Source: Actinomycetes bacterium
Lineage (GTDB): Bacteria; Actinomycetota; Coriobacteriia; Anaerosomatales; Anaerosomataceae
Direction: 5' to 3'
Length of the DNA stretch: 39,807 nucleotides
Assembly (NCBI GenBank): GCA_021372825.1
Contig: JAJFTR010000031.1
Coordinates: 1-39,807, forward strand
How positions within the stretch are numbered: the stretch's first letter is position 1; every line of letters starts with the position of its first letter. This document shows positions 6,843-17,254 of this stretch, piece by piece. The notes under the pieces are model-generated. The model ran no database searches. It worked only from the letters and a program-made list of their open reading frames with translations, and was not told where the DNA came from. The position numbers and the translations under genes are program-made.

Positions 6843-8969
6843 CTACCCACTGCTCGAGCGAGGCAGCACCAGTGTGAACACGGAGCCCTCACCCGGAGTG
6901 CTCTTGGCTTCGAGATGCCCGCCGAGATGCTCCGTAAGCCGCTTGGCGATGCTCAAGCCAAGGCCCGTACCCGCAGGTCCCCCAGGCGCCTGGAATCGCG
7001 TGAACTTGTCGAAAGCGGCATCCAGTTGTTCGGCCGTCATGCCCGGGCCGGAGTCGCTCACCTCGAACAGCACACAGTCGCCGCATTCTTCCACACGAGC
7101 GCGAACGAACCCCTCCTCTGTGTACTTGATCGCATTGCCGAGCAGGTTCCAGAGTATCTGCTGGAGCAGACGAGGGTCTGTTCGCATGCGGATGCCGGGA
7201 GGCGTCACAGCATCCAGCACAACGCCTTTGTCGGCGACGGTCGTGCGCAGAGAATCGAGTATCTCGGCGACGGTCGCGGAGACGTCCACGTCATCCATGC
7301 GGACGTCGACCTGTCCCGACTCGATCTTCGCGAGGTCTAGCACATCGTTCACAAGACCGAGAAGGAGCCTGCCCGAACCCTCGATCATCTCGATCTGCTT
7401 GTGTTGCTCTTGGTTGAGACGGCCTGGCAGTTCCTCTCCCAGAAGATGCGCGAACCCGATCACCGAGTTAAGCGGCGTGCGGAGCTCGTGGCTCATGCTC
7501 GTCAGGAAGTCGTCCTTGGCGCGATTCGCCGACTCTAGTTCTTCCATCGCTGCGCGGAGCTCGGCGGTGCGTGCCTCGACCTGCTCCTCGAGCCGAGAAC
7601 GGTACTGCGCCAGCTCCCGCTCGGCTTCCGCGCGTTGGGTGACGTCGTGCAGGATCGTGTAGAGCAAGGTTCGGTCGCCGAAACGGATCGGGGTCGAATA
7701 GATCTCGACGTCACGCGTGCTGCCGTCGCTCACGACGTGCCGATAGGTGCCGACCTGCTTGGACTGGCTGGCCGTGGCAGCCGCTTCTGCAAGTACGCGA
7801 TCCCTCTCATCGACACTCACATCGGCGACGGTCATGCGCCTCAGCTGATCCAACGGATAGCCGTAGAACGCAGACGCCGCGTCGTTCGCTTCCACGATGC
7901 TCACGTCGGCGGGGTCGACCAGCAGCATCGGCTGCTGGCTGTCGAAGAACAGCGAACGGTAGCGCTCTTCGCTCTCAGCGAGTGCCCTCTCGGCCATCCG
8001 CTGTTCTGTGACATCGTGTACGATCGTATGCAGCAGCTCACGATCTTCCGATGGGATCGGCCCGGAGAACACCTGCACGTCGCGTACCTCTCCCGACGCC
8101 AGCCGATGACGGAACGCGAACGTCGACTGACCGCGCGTGCGCGCCGCCCCCATCGCCTCGGTGACCTGGTCGGGCGGCAATGTGTTGATGTCGAAGATCG
8201 TCATCGACCGGAGCTCCTGGCGGCTCCATCCGTAGAACCGCTCGGCGCGCCTGTTGGCGTCGACGACCCTGCCATCACTAGGATCGACCACTAGCATCAC
8301 AGAAGCGCTCTCTTCGAAGAGCGCGCGGTACTTGGCCTCGCTCGTCTGCAGACGACGGCGCGTCTCCTCGAAGTAGCTCACGAGCACCCCGAGCGCCACT
8401 GCGATTGCAAGGAGGGTGCTCAGCATGAACCCGAGCGGAGCAAAGGCGCTCGCTGTGCCGAGAAAAGGGAAGTCGAACTTGTGAACGCCCCACGCGATGA
8501 ACGCGACAGCGGTCGTCTTCGTCCAACTCAGCGCCGCGCCCCTCATCCTCCACCATGCCGCACCGGTGATGATATGAGCTGTCCCCTGGACCACAAACGA
8601 TGGGAGAAGCACCCACACCGTCGGCACGTTCATGGCGAGCAACACGACGACACTCGCGAACGTGACCAACCCCACGAGCCACAGCACGCGCCGCGGCGGC
8701 CTCAGGCCGACATAGCGATACGTTCCCGCGAGAAGCAACATGCTGGAGCCCACCGCCGCCGCCTGGCCCACCACGAGCGCCGCGACGTCGACTCCCTGAA
8801 CACACGCGCCCCACAGATCGCATCCGAGGCGTACCGCATACACACCCCACGCGGCCGACCATGACACCAGGTACGGCTGACGTTCGGTGGTCGCCAGGTA
8901 CACGAAGACGGCGAACAGAAGGACGATGCTCGCGAGAGCGGCGGCGATCGATACCGCGAGGAAGTCCAC
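6843..8969 (-). CDS. Membrane sensor histidine kinase, seven-helix domain plus two PAS domains
   Basis: This 708-residue kinase has about seven hydrophobic helices in residues 4-202. Two PAS domains follow, about 210-335 and 340-460, each opening with a similar SE-x-YR-LF block and each ending in an HDVT motif. After a coiled coil comes HisKA with the H-box SMSHELRTPLN (His494), then an HATPase_c domain (about 595-705) with the N box NLLGNAIKYTEEG, DSGPGMT and GTGLGLSIAKRL. There is no receiver domain and no response regulator gene beside it, so its partner is unknown. It follows thrS by 24 bases and may be co-transcribed. The membrane part could sense a membrane or small-molecule signal, but the ligand cannot be read from sequence. 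Confidence 0.9.
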   Translation of the reverse strand: MDFLAVSIAAALASIVLLFAVFVYLATTERQPYLVSWSAAWGVYAVRLGCDLWGACVQGVDVAALVVGQAAAVGSSMLLLAGTYRYVGLRPPRRVLWLVGLVTFASVVVLLAMNVPTVWVLLPSFVVQGTAHIITGAAWWRMRGAALSWTKTTAVAFIAWGVHKFDFPFLGTASAFAPLGFMLSTLLAIAVALGVLVSYFEETRRRLQTSEAKYRALFEESASVMLVVDPSDGRVVDANRRAERFYGWSRQELRSMTIFDINTLPPDQVTEAMGAARTRGQSTFAFRHRLASGEVRDVQVFSGPIPSEDRELLHTIVHDVTEQRMAERALAESEERYRSLFFDSQQPMLLVDPADVSIVEANDAASAFYGYPLDQLRRMTVADVSVDERDRVLAEAAATASQSKQVGTYRHVVSDGSTRDVEIYSTPIRFGDRTLLYTILHDVTQRAEAERELAQYRSRLEEQVEARTAELRAAMEELESANRAKDDFLTSMSHELRTPLNSVIGFAHLLGEELPGRLNQEQHKQIEMIEGSGRLLLGLVNDVLDLAKIESGQVDVRMDDVDVSATVAEILDSLRTTVADKGVVLDAVTPPGIRMRTDPRLLQQILWNLLGNAIKYTEEGFVRARVEECGDCVLFEVSDSGPGMTAEQLDAAFDKFTRFQAPGGPAGTGLGLSIAKRLTEHLGGHLEAKSTPGEGSVFTLVLPRSSSG

Positions 8970-8993
8970 GGACCCTCCGAAGAACGTGAACCT

Positions 8994-10910
8994 TTACGGG
9001 TGCTCGGACACTACCCTCTCCGCGAACGTGGCGATGTCCATGCCTCCGATATCTCCGGCCGTCCGCTCGCGCACGCTCACGGTGTGTGCTTCGGCCTCTT
9101 TGTCCCCCACGACGAGCATATACGGGACCTTCTGTTGCTGCGCTTTGGCGATCTTGATCCGCATGGGTTCGTTCTCGGCCAGGACCTCGGCCCTCACCCC
9201 GGCCGACTCAAGCTTCTCACGAACCTTGGCGGCGTAGTCGAGATGTCTGTCGGCGATCGGGATCACCACGGCTTGCACTGGCGCCAACCACGTGGGAAAC
9301 GCTCCCGCGTAGTGCTCGATCAAGATCCCGAGGAAGCGCTCCATGCTGCCAAGGATCGTGCGGTGAAGCATGTAGGGCTGCGCTTCGGTGTTCTCGGCGG
9401 TCCGGTACGTGAGTCCGAAGCGAGAGGGGAAGTTGTAGTCCACCTGTATCGTCGAGCACTGCCACGTGCGTCCGATGGCGTCCTTGAGCTTGATGTCGAT
9501 CTTCGGCCCGTAGAAGGCCCCGTCTCCCTCGTTGATCTCGTAGGCGAGGCTGCGCGCGTCGCACGCGCTCTTCAGCGATTCGGTCGCCACTCGCCAGAAC
9601 TCCTCATCCCCGATGGACTTCTCGGGCTGGGTGGAGATCTCCGCGCTGTACTCGAACCCGAAGACCTCGCGCATCACGTAGTCGACCAGCTCGAGCATGT
9701 GCACGACCTCGTCGTGTACCTGCTCGGCTGTGCAGAATATGTGCGCGTCGTCCTGCGTGAAGCCCCGTGCACGCATGAGACCGTGGACGACGCCTGACAT
9801 CTCGTGCCGGTAGACCGTCCCGAACTCGAAGATCCGCATCGGCAAGTCACGGTAGCTGCGAACGTCGTTGCCGAAGATCATCACATGCCCGGGACAGTTC
9901 ATCGGTTTGACGCCGTATTCGTTGACGCGGCCGTCGCCCTCGTCGATCTCGAAGAAGTACATGTTCTCCCGGTAGAAGTCGTAGTGTCCCGAGATCTTCC
10001 ATACGTCGGCCTTGTAGATGTGGGGGGTGATCGCCTCAACATAGCCGCGGCGGTATAGCTCGGCGCGAAGCCAGTCTTGTAGCAGGCGCAATATGCGTGC
10101 GCCCTTTGGGTGGTAGATGGGCAAACCGGCACCCGCGATCTCGTGGAAACTGAACAGATCGAGTTCGCGCCCCAGCTTCCGATGGTCCCGGCGCTCCGCT
10201 TCTTGAAGTCGCTCGACATAGTCGTTCAGATCCTTCTCCGAGAACCAAGCGGTGCCGTAGATACGTTGCAGCATGGGCCGTCGGGAATCTCCTCGCCAGT
10301 ACGCGCCGGCGACGTTCATCAGCTTGAAGGCCTTGATCCATCCCGTGTGCGGCACGTGCGGTCCGCGGCACAGGTCGGTGAAGGCGCCCTGTGTGTACGT
10401 GGAGATGACTTCACCCTCGGGAAGCTCCGCGATGAGTTCTTGCTTGTACGGCTGCCCTTCGAAGGCGTCCAGGGCTTCGAGTCTGTCAAGAACCCCGCGC
10501 ACGAACGGCTTTTCCTCGGCCACGATCTCACGCATGCGGTCTTCGATGGCTGCGATGTCCTCCGGAGTGAAGGGCCGCTCGACGTCGAAATCGTAGTAGA
10601 ACCCATCCTCGATGGCAGGGCCGATCCCAAAAGCCGCTGTCGGGAAGAGGTCCTTCACCGCCTCGGCCATCACATGCGCGGCTGAATGACGAAGGATGCC
10701 GAGAGCTTCGGGGCTCTTCTCGGTCACGATCTCGACCTGGTCTCCGTCCTCGACCGTCTTTGTGATGTCGACGAGCCGCCCGCACACCTTGCCCGCAATG
10801 GCAGCCTGCGCAAGCCGGGGACCGATCGCTGCCGCGACATCCGCGACAGTGGCGCCTTGGGGCACCGCGATCACCCTGCCGTCAGGAAGCGTGACTGATA
10901 TCTCGACCAT
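8994..10910 (-). CDS. thrS: Threonyl-tRNA synthetase
   Basis: The protein has 638 residues when started at the ATG at 10910, which has GGGAGG at a good distance; an in-frame extension upstream lacks support. Domains in order are TGS (1-62, VTLPDGRVIAVPQGATVADV), the editing/SAD domain (HSAAHVMAEAV, with zinc-type His residues), the class II core (motif 2 region FGTVYRHEMSGVVHGLMRARGFTQDD shortened here, motif 3 LHRTILGSMERFLGILIEHY) and a C-terminal anticodon domain (VQAVVIPIADRHLDYA). It charges tRNA-Thr in the cytoplasm. I see no T-box in the 94 bases upstream, unlike pheST. Confidence 0.97.
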   Translation of the reverse strand: MVEISVTLPDGRVIAVPQGATVADVAAAIGPRLAQAAIAGKVCGRLVDITKTVEDGDQVEIVTEKSPEALGILRHSAAHVMAEAVKDLFPTAAFGIGPAIEDGFYYDFDVERPFTPEDIAAIEDRMREIVAEEKPFVRGVLDRLEALDAFEGQPYKQELIAELPEGEVISTYTQGAFTDLCRGPHVPHTGWIKAFKLMNVAGAYWRGDSRRPMLQRIYGTAWFSEKDLNDYVERLQEAERRDHRKLGRELDLFSFHEIAGAGLPIYHPKGARILRLLQDWLRAELYRRGYVEAITPHIYKADVWKISGHYDFYRENMYFFEIDEGDGRVNEYGVKPMNCPGHVMIFGNDVRSYRDLPMRIFEFGTVYRHEMSGVVHGLMRARGFTQDDAHIFCTAEQVHDEVVHMLELVDYVMREVFGFEYSAEISTQPEKSIGDEEFWRVATESLKSACDARSLAYEINEGDGAFYGPKIDIKLKDAIGRTWQCSTIQVDYNFPSRFGLTYRTAENTEAQPYMLHRTILGSMERFLGILIEHYAGAFPTWLAPVQAVVIPIADRHLDYAAKVREKLESAGVRAEVLAENEPMRIKIAKAQQQKVPYMLVVGDKEAEAHTVSVRERTAGDIGGMDIATFAERVVSEHP

Positions 10911-11004
10911 TTCTGACCTCCCGAGAAGGCAGCCGCCTGGCGCGCGCGAGGCGACGGTCTTGTATGCGTCCGTCTGTCCACCGTACTCAGATATCACCGC
11001 GCGA

Positions 11005-11451
11005 CTACTGCTTGGTCTTGCAGTAGGGGCAGACGCTCCAATCGAGTTTGAGCGGACGGCCGCAGCTGATGCATTCCTTCTTGAGCTTCTTCATGCATGA
11101 GGGGCAGATCAAGAAGTCGTTGTCCACCGGCTTCAAGCACGCAGGACAGACGGGGTCCTCGCGTGCAAGCTCCGCTTCGCGCGCCCGGATCTCCAACTCC
11201 CGTTCACGTGCGTCTTCGAGCGATTCAGGCGGTCGCACGACCATGTAGATCGCCCAGCCCGCGACATTGAACAGCACCACGACGAGTGCCCAGAACCAGG
11301 GCATGGCCCCGCGGCGGTTCGCATCCCTCCACGTCCAGAAGACGAGAGCGACGGTGAAGACAGCGAAGAACAGCCAGCATAGGCGCTGAGACAGCTTGAC
11401 GACCGGGTTGTTGAGGATCGGTCCGAGAAGCTCACTCACAACACTGTCCAT
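11005..11451 (-). CDS. Small membrane protein with C-terminal double zinc ribbon
   Basis: A 148-residue protein. Two membrane helices (about 23-42 and 51-71) are followed by a charged helix (about 75-97, rich in Arg/Glu) and a cysteine-rich tail with four paired CxxC-type motifs: CPAC, CPSC, CISC and CPYC (about 100-145). This is a double zinc ribbon as in DZANK-type domains. The helix-ribbon arrangement suggests a membrane-anchored adaptor with a cytosolic zinc domain. The function is unknown. It is followed by thrS after a 94-base gap and has its own upstream extended -10 signal. Confidence 0.75.
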   Translation of the reverse strand: MDSVVSELLGPILNNPVVKLSQRLCWLFFAVFTVALVFWTWRDANRRGAMPWFWALVVVLFNVAGWAIYMVVRPPESLEDARERELEIRAREAELAREDPVCPACLKPVDNDFLICPSCMKKLKKECISCGRPLKLDWSVCPYCKTKQ

Positions 11452-11485
11452 GGAGTCCCCTTCGCCATCTTCGGTGTCGCCAGCA

Positions 11486-11509
11486 CAGTAGTGGTCCCGC
11501 AGTAGTGGT
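11486..11509 (-). repeat. 10-bp direct repeat upstream of the zinc-ribbon gene
   Basis: CAGTAGTGGT occurs at 11486-11495 and again at 11500-11509, a 14-base period. The pair lies between the predicted start site and the start codon of the zinc-ribbon protein gene. It could be a binding site or a chance duplication. Confidence 0.45.
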
Positions 11510-11528
11510 GCTGAGCGCGACTATGGGG

Positions 11529-11537
11529 ATTCTAACA
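11529..11537 (-). promoter_or_regulatory. Extended -10 promoter of the zinc-ribbon gene
   Basis: The minus strand reads TGT TAGAAT, a TGn extension and a 5-of-6 match to the -10 consensus, in the 128-base gap after folC. No clear -35 is present at the usual distance. Confidence 0.5.
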
Positions 11538-11579
11538 GAACGCGACCGCTCGTCGCCTAAGTGTGCCCAGGACTCACGC

Positions 11580-12899
11580 TCAGCACGCCATATCCGCTCC
11601 GAATGCCGCCAAGACCTCACCGGCGACGTAGATGCTTCCCGCCGCAACGATGCCCGCGGCCGCTGCGGTCTCGGCCATCCGCACCGCCGACGGCACGGTT
11701 CGCGCCACGCCCAGCACCGCGCCGCCTCGTACCGCCACCACCTCGGCGAGGATCTGCGGGTCCATGGCCCGCGGAGACCGGCTCGCCGTGCACACGAATC
11801 CCGAACTCACGGGGATGAGTTCGCTCACGATCCCCGATACGTCCTTGTCGGCCATGACACCCAGCACGAAGACGGGCCTGGCGGCTCCGAATGCTTCGCG
11901 CACCGCTCCCGCGAGGACATGCGCCGCCTCGGGGTTGTGCGCTCCGTCGATGACGAGGAACGGCGTTTCACGGAGCACTTGGAAGCGTCCAGGGAAGCGC
12001 GTCTGCGCGAGTGCATCCCGGATCGACGTCGCCTCGAGCGGCGCTCCCAGCGCTTCTTCAGCTGCCGCCACTGCAACGGCAACGTTAGGAGCCTGGTACG
12101 ACGGCGCCTGCACGCGCAAAGAGCGATAAGCCGCTCGACGGGTCTTGACGTGCATGACCAGCGAGCCCCCGGGACGGTTCGGGGCCTGTTCAAGGTCCCA
12201 GCTGACTTCAGCGCCGGGCATTCCCACGCGCACGACAGAAGCGCCTTGCTCGCGTACCCGGTCAAGGATCACGTCTTCTACTCCCGAACAGCCCGGTCCG
12301 AGCACCGCTACCCCACCTGGCTTGATGATGCACGCCTTATCCGCAGCGATCGCTTCTCGCGTCGAGCCCAAACGTTCCGTATGGTCCAGGGCCACGCCAG
12401 TGATCACAGCCACACGGGGGGTGACCACACTTGTCGCATCCCACCGCCCGCCCATCCCTACCTCCAGGCACGCCCATTGCACTGCGGCGGTGCGGAAGGA
12501 CTCAAGCGCTGCGGCTGTGATGAGTTCGAACTCCGTGTACAGGTCTTGCCTGACACCCGTCGCCGGTACCGCATCAAGAACCGCCTCGACGGCCGCCACC
12601 AAGTCGTCGCGCGCGATCGGAGACCCCGCGATACCGATGCGCTCGACATACTCCACCAAGTGTGGGCTCGTGTAGCACCCGGTCCGATGACCATGGGCCT
12701 CGAGAAGCGCCGCGATGAGTCTGGTGACGGACGTCTTGCCGTTGGTTCCGGTCACCTGGACGCTCGTGAAGCCGCGCTCTGGGTGACCGAGTGCGTCAAC
12801 AAGTCCCCTGATCCCGTCCAGCGAGGGGCGGATACCGAATTGCAGCGCCGCTTCCAAGGCCGCGACCGCTCTATCGTACGCGCCCGAACGGCTCACCAC
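11580..12899 (-). CDS. folC: Folylpolyglutamate synthase / dihydrofolate synthase
   Basis: A Mur-ligase family enzyme that joins glutamate to dihydropteroate or folates using ATP. The P-loop VTGTNGKTSVTRL lies near the start, then the folate-type block GCYTSPHLVEYVERI, a central domain with LEVGMGGRWDATSVV and ITGVALDHTERLG, and a C-terminal domain with VIDGAHNPEAA. I start it at GTG (12899), which has GAGG 5 bases upstream and lies just past the valS stop; an in-frame GTG inside valS has no ribosome site, and the adjacent GTG (12896) is an alternative. About 439 residues is normal for the family. It is coupled to valS, a common pairing. Confidence 0.93.
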   Translation of the reverse strand: MVSRSGAYDRAVAALEAALQFGIRPSLDGIRGLVDALGHPERGFTSVQVTGTNGKTSVTRLIAALLEAHGHRTGCYTSPHLVEYVERIGIAGSPIARDDLVAAVEAVLDAVPATGVRQDLYTEFELITAAALESFRTAAVQWACLEVGMGGRWDATSVVTPRVAVITGVALDHTERLGSTREAIAADKACIIKPGGVAVLGPGCSGVEDVILDRVREQGASVVRVGMPGAEVSWDLEQAPNRPGGSLVMHVKTRRAAYRSLRVQAPSYQAPNVAVAVAAAEEALGAPLEATSIRDALAQTRFPGRFQVLRETPFLVIDGAHNPEAAHVLAGAVREAFGAARPVFVLGVMADKDVSGIVSELIPVSSGFVCTASRSPRAMDPQILAEVVAVRGGAVLGVARTVPSAVRMAETAAAAGIVAAGSIYVAGEVLAAFGADMAC

Positions 12900-12906
12900 G
12901 GCGACC

Positions 12907-15582
12907 TCAGCCGAGAAGGTCCGAGATCTGAGCACGGAGCTTGTCTACCTGGTCCGCAAGCTCAGCCGCTCTGGTGCGGTCCTTCTCGATCACTTCCGAA
13001 GCAGCCTTTGCCAGAAACGCGTCGTTGCTGAGCTTGTGTGTGACTCTCGTCAACTCCTGTTCGGCCTTGGAGAGTTCCTTGAGCATCCGCTGACGCTCTG
13101 CCTCGAAATCGACCAGCCCTTCGAGAGGGACGAACAGTTCCATCCCGGCCGCGATACCCACCGCCGCGTGCGCAGGCTTGGCTGCGGCCCCGTCGATCAC
13201 CAGATCCCCCACTCCGGCAAGGTCACGCAGATAATGCTGCTGTGACTCCACGAGCAGCGCGTCGGCGCCCGACGCGCGGACGATGACCGTCACCTGTGTG
13301 CGGGGAGGCAAGCTGTATCGCGCACGAATCGCACGTACCTCGGTAACGAGCTCCTGGAGCGCTCGCATCGAGCTTTCGGCATCGTCGTCGCGGTGGACCT
13401 GCAGTCCACACGGCCAGGCCGCCACCATGAGAGAAGCTGCCTGATCTTCTTCCATGAGCGGAAGGCGACGCCATATCTCCTCGGTGATGAACGGCATCAT
13501 GGGGTGGAGCAGCCTTAGTGAGCGATCGAGGACGAACACGAGGTTGCGCTTCGCCGTGAGCGCAGCCTCGGCGCCAGCCGCCAGACGGCCCTTCGCAAGC
13601 TCGATGTACCAGTCGCAGAACTCACTCCAGAAGAAGTCGTACAGCGAGCGCGCGACCTCGCCGAACTGGAATGCGTCCACCTCCGCTGAGCGGGCCCTGT
13701 CCACATCGAGTCCCACATCGACGGTTTCGGCGAGTGCCGCAAGCCGAGACAGGATCCACTTGTCAGCCACGGTCTCGGCGACAGGCGGACCGGGCACGTA
13801 GTCGTCGCCCAGGTTGAGCAGCACGAAACGGCTCGCGTTCCAAATCTTGTTCGCGAAGTTACGGCTGCTCACCAGCTTCTCTTCGGAGAACTTGATGTCC
13901 TGACTGCCGGTGGCCTGCAGCATCAGTCCGAACCGCATGCCATCAGCACCGTAGTGCTCCATCAAATCGAGCGGGTCCACACCTGTGCCGAGCGACTTGC
14001 TCATCCGCTTTCCCTCGGCGTTGAAGACGGTCGGGTGGATGATGACCTCCGAGAACGGCACGTCGCCCACGAACTTCAAGCCCTGCATGATCATGCGCGC
14101 GACCCACAGGAACAAGATGTCTCGCGCCGTGGAGAGTACCGTCGTGGGATAGAAGTAGTCGAGTTCTCGCGTCTCGTCGGGCCAGCCAAGAGTGACGAAC
14201 GGCCAGAGCGCCGATGAGAACCAGGTATCCAGCACGTCGGGGTCCTGGCGAACGGGACCGCCGCAGGCGGGGCAGACGGTGATGTCTTCGACACTGGCCG
14301 TCATCTCTTTGCACGCATCGCAGTAGTACACGGGGATCTGGTGCCCCCACCACAGCTGACGCGAGACACACCAATCCCGGATGTTCTCCATCCACTGGAA
14401 GTAAACGGCCTCCCAGCGCCCCGGGTGGAAACGCACGCTTCCGTCCCGGACCGCGGCGATCGCGGGGCTGGCAAGCGGCTGCATGTCGACGAACCACTGG
14501 TCTGACAACCAAGGTTCCACGACAGTGTGACAGCGGTAGCAGTGGCCGACGGAATGCACGTGGTCGTCAACGCCCACGAGCAGACCTTGCGACTCGAGGT
14601 CAGCCACCACCCTCTCACGCGCGGCGTAGCGATCAAGTCCGGCGTAGGGTCCACCGGCTTCACTGACCACGGCTTGAGCAGTGAAGATGTTGATCTTCTC
14701 GCACCCATGCCGCTCGGCTATCTCGAAATCGTTGGGGTCGTGCGCGGGCGTCACCTTCACGACGCCTGTCCCAAAACTGGGGTCCACATACGCATCCGCC
14801 ACGATAGGCACTTCGCGACCCGTGAGCGGCAACACGACAGTGGCGCCCACCAGCGAACGGTAGCGGTCGTCGTCCGGGTGCACCGCCACGCAGGTATCCC
14901 CGAGCATCGTCTCGGGCCGGGTGGTCGCGACGATCACGTGATCGCGCCCTTCGACCGGCTCCTTCAGCGGATACCGGATCCTCCAAAGGTGACCGTCGAT
15001 CTCCTCATGCTCCACCTCGATGTCCGACAAGGCCGTCGTACACCGCGGACACCAGTTGATGATGCGCTTGCCACGGTAGATGAGTCCCTCGTTGTAAAGG
15101 TCGACGAAGACCTTCTTCACTGCCCTCTGGTACGCGGGATCCATGGTGAAATGCTCGTCTTCATAGTCACACGAGCACCCCATGGCCTTGAGCTGGTTGA
15201 TGATCGTCGAGCCATGCTCGGCACGCCACTCCCAGCACATCTCGACGAACCGTTCGCGACCCACGTCATAACGACTGAGTCCCTGCGCCGCAAGCTTCTG
15301 CTCCACCTTGTTCTGCGTCGCGATCCCTGCGTGATCGGTGCCCAAGACCCAGCGCGTCGGACGCCCGCTCATCCGCGAACGCCGGATGATCACGTCTTGG
15401 ATGGTGTTGTTGAGCGCGTGACCCATGTGCAGCGAGCCGGTCACGTTCGGAGGCGGGATCACGACCGTGAAGGGCTTCTCCCCCTCGACGATGTTCCAGC
15501 CGAAGTACCCGCCCTCGGTCCAGGACCGGAAGACTTCGGGCTCCACAGCTGCAGGGTCATACGCCTTGGGCATGTCGTTCAT
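12907..15582 (-). CDS. valS: Valyl-tRNA synthetase
   Basis: A class I enzyme of about 891 residues. The signature GSLHMGHALN (HIGH box) lies near the N-terminus (PPPNVTG before it), then the editing domain (TTRPETMLGDTCVAVHPDDD), the zinc-type cysteines (CDACKEM, CPACGG), the GKRMSKSLGTGVDP box (KMSKS), a DALR-type anticodon domain and a C-terminal coiled coil (about 825-890). I favour the ATG at 15582. The ATG at 15573 is nearly as good, and a further in-frame start at 15669 would add 29 residues with no homology. No strong ribosome site distinguishes them. It is followed immediately by folC. Confidence 0.96.
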   Translation of the reverse strand: MNDMPKAYDPAAVEPEVFRSWTEGGYFGWNIVEGEKPFTVVIPPPNVTGSLHMGHALNNTIQDVIIRRSRMSGRPTRWVLGTDHAGIATQNKVEQKLAAQGLSRYDVGRERFVEMCWEWRAEHGSTIINQLKAMGCSCDYEDEHFTMDPAYQRAVKKVFVDLYNEGLIYRGKRIINWCPRCTTALSDIEVEHEEIDGHLWRIRYPLKEPVEGRDHVIVATTRPETMLGDTCVAVHPDDDRYRSLVGATVVLPLTGREVPIVADAYVDPSFGTGVVKVTPAHDPNDFEIAERHGCEKINIFTAQAVVSEAGGPYAGLDRYAARERVVADLESQGLLVGVDDHVHSVGHCYRCHTVVEPWLSDQWFVDMQPLASPAIAAVRDGSVRFHPGRWEAVYFQWMENIRDWCVSRQLWWGHQIPVYYCDACKEMTASVEDITVCPACGGPVRQDPDVLDTWFSSALWPFVTLGWPDETRELDYFYPTTVLSTARDILFLWVARMIMQGLKFVGDVPFSEVIIHPTVFNAEGKRMSKSLGTGVDPLDLMEHYGADGMRFGLMLQATGSQDIKFSEEKLVSSRNFANKIWNASRFVLLNLGDDYVPGPPVAETVADKWILSRLAALAETVDVGLDVDRARSAEVDAFQFGEVARSLYDFFWSEFCDWYIELAKGRLAAGAEAALTAKRNLVFVLDRSLRLLHPMMPFITEEIWRRLPLMEEDQAASLMVAAWPCGLQVHRDDDAESSMRALQELVTEVRAIRARYSLPPRTQVTVIVRASGADALLVESQQHYLRDLAGVGDLVIDGAAAKPAHAAVGIAAGMELFVPLEGLVDFEAERQRMLKELSKAEQELTRVTHKLSNDAFLAKAASEVIEKDRTRAAELADQVDKLRAQISDLLG

Positions 15583-15758
15583 GCGCGCGGTCAGTCCTTC
15601 CCACTCGTCCGTGTAGCAACCGATGATACGCAAACGCCCACGTGATGGCGAATCCGCTGCGCTTGCCATTGCACGCGCGTCAAGACGCCGAAATGGTCAT
15701 AAACCCTATGGATCATGTCGTGGAACATGTGCTCGACGACAGTGCGAGGAGGACAGCG

Positions 15759-15983
15759 ATGGCCGACTGCGAATGTCTCTCCACCTGCATCTTCTTCAAC
15801 GACCAGATGGCCGAGATGCCCGCGATGGCGGAGATCATCAAGAAGCGATACTGCCGAGGCAGCAACATCCACTGTGCGCGGCACATGGTGTTCCGGACAC
15901 TTGGCAAGGACGCGGTGCCCGTCGACCTGTACCCGAGCCAGATCGAGTGCGCCGAGGAGATCATCGCTGCGAAGCGCTCGTGA
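15759..15983 (+). CDS. Small conserved cysteine-rich protein, function unknown
   Basis: This 74-residue protein is the only plus-strand gene in the first 37 kb. The ATG at 15759 has GAGGAGGA 7 bases upstream. It has five cysteines: CEC and C in the first ten residues (4, 6, 10), then YCRGSNIHCAR (31, 38), followed by a C-terminal PSQIECAEEII with a further cysteine (65). The middle FFNDQMAEMPAMAEIIKKRY is amphipathic. I recall similar short proteins or domains in anaerobic and sulfur- or metal-reducing bacteria, sometimes fused to sensor proteins, but I cannot give a family name. It may bind a metal or an iron-sulfur cluster. It lies between valS and clpX, facing both. Confidence 0.75.
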   Translation: MADCECLSTCIFFNDQMAEMPAMAEIIKKRYCRGSNIHCARHMVFRTLGKDAVPVDLYPSQIECAEEIIAAKRS

Positions 15984-15989
15984 CTCCCG

Positions 15990-17252
<1,263 letters not shown>

Positions 17253-17254
17253 GC

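Noticed and set aside
10911-11004. T-box in front of thrS
   Set aside because: No AGGGTGG core and no terminator hairpin in the 94-base gap.
11505-13031. 508-codon open frame on the plus strand opposite folC
   Set aside because: folC has clear motifs on the minus strand; the plus-strand frame is Arg/His-rich low-complexity sequence typical of an antisense shadow.
14527-15645. 372-codon open frame opposite valS
   Set aside because: Antisense shadow of valS, no start signal and no domain.
15583-15758. T-box or other leader in front of valS
   Set aside because: The gap is too short and has no T-box core; only a 5-bp inverted repeat (15677-15688) is visible.
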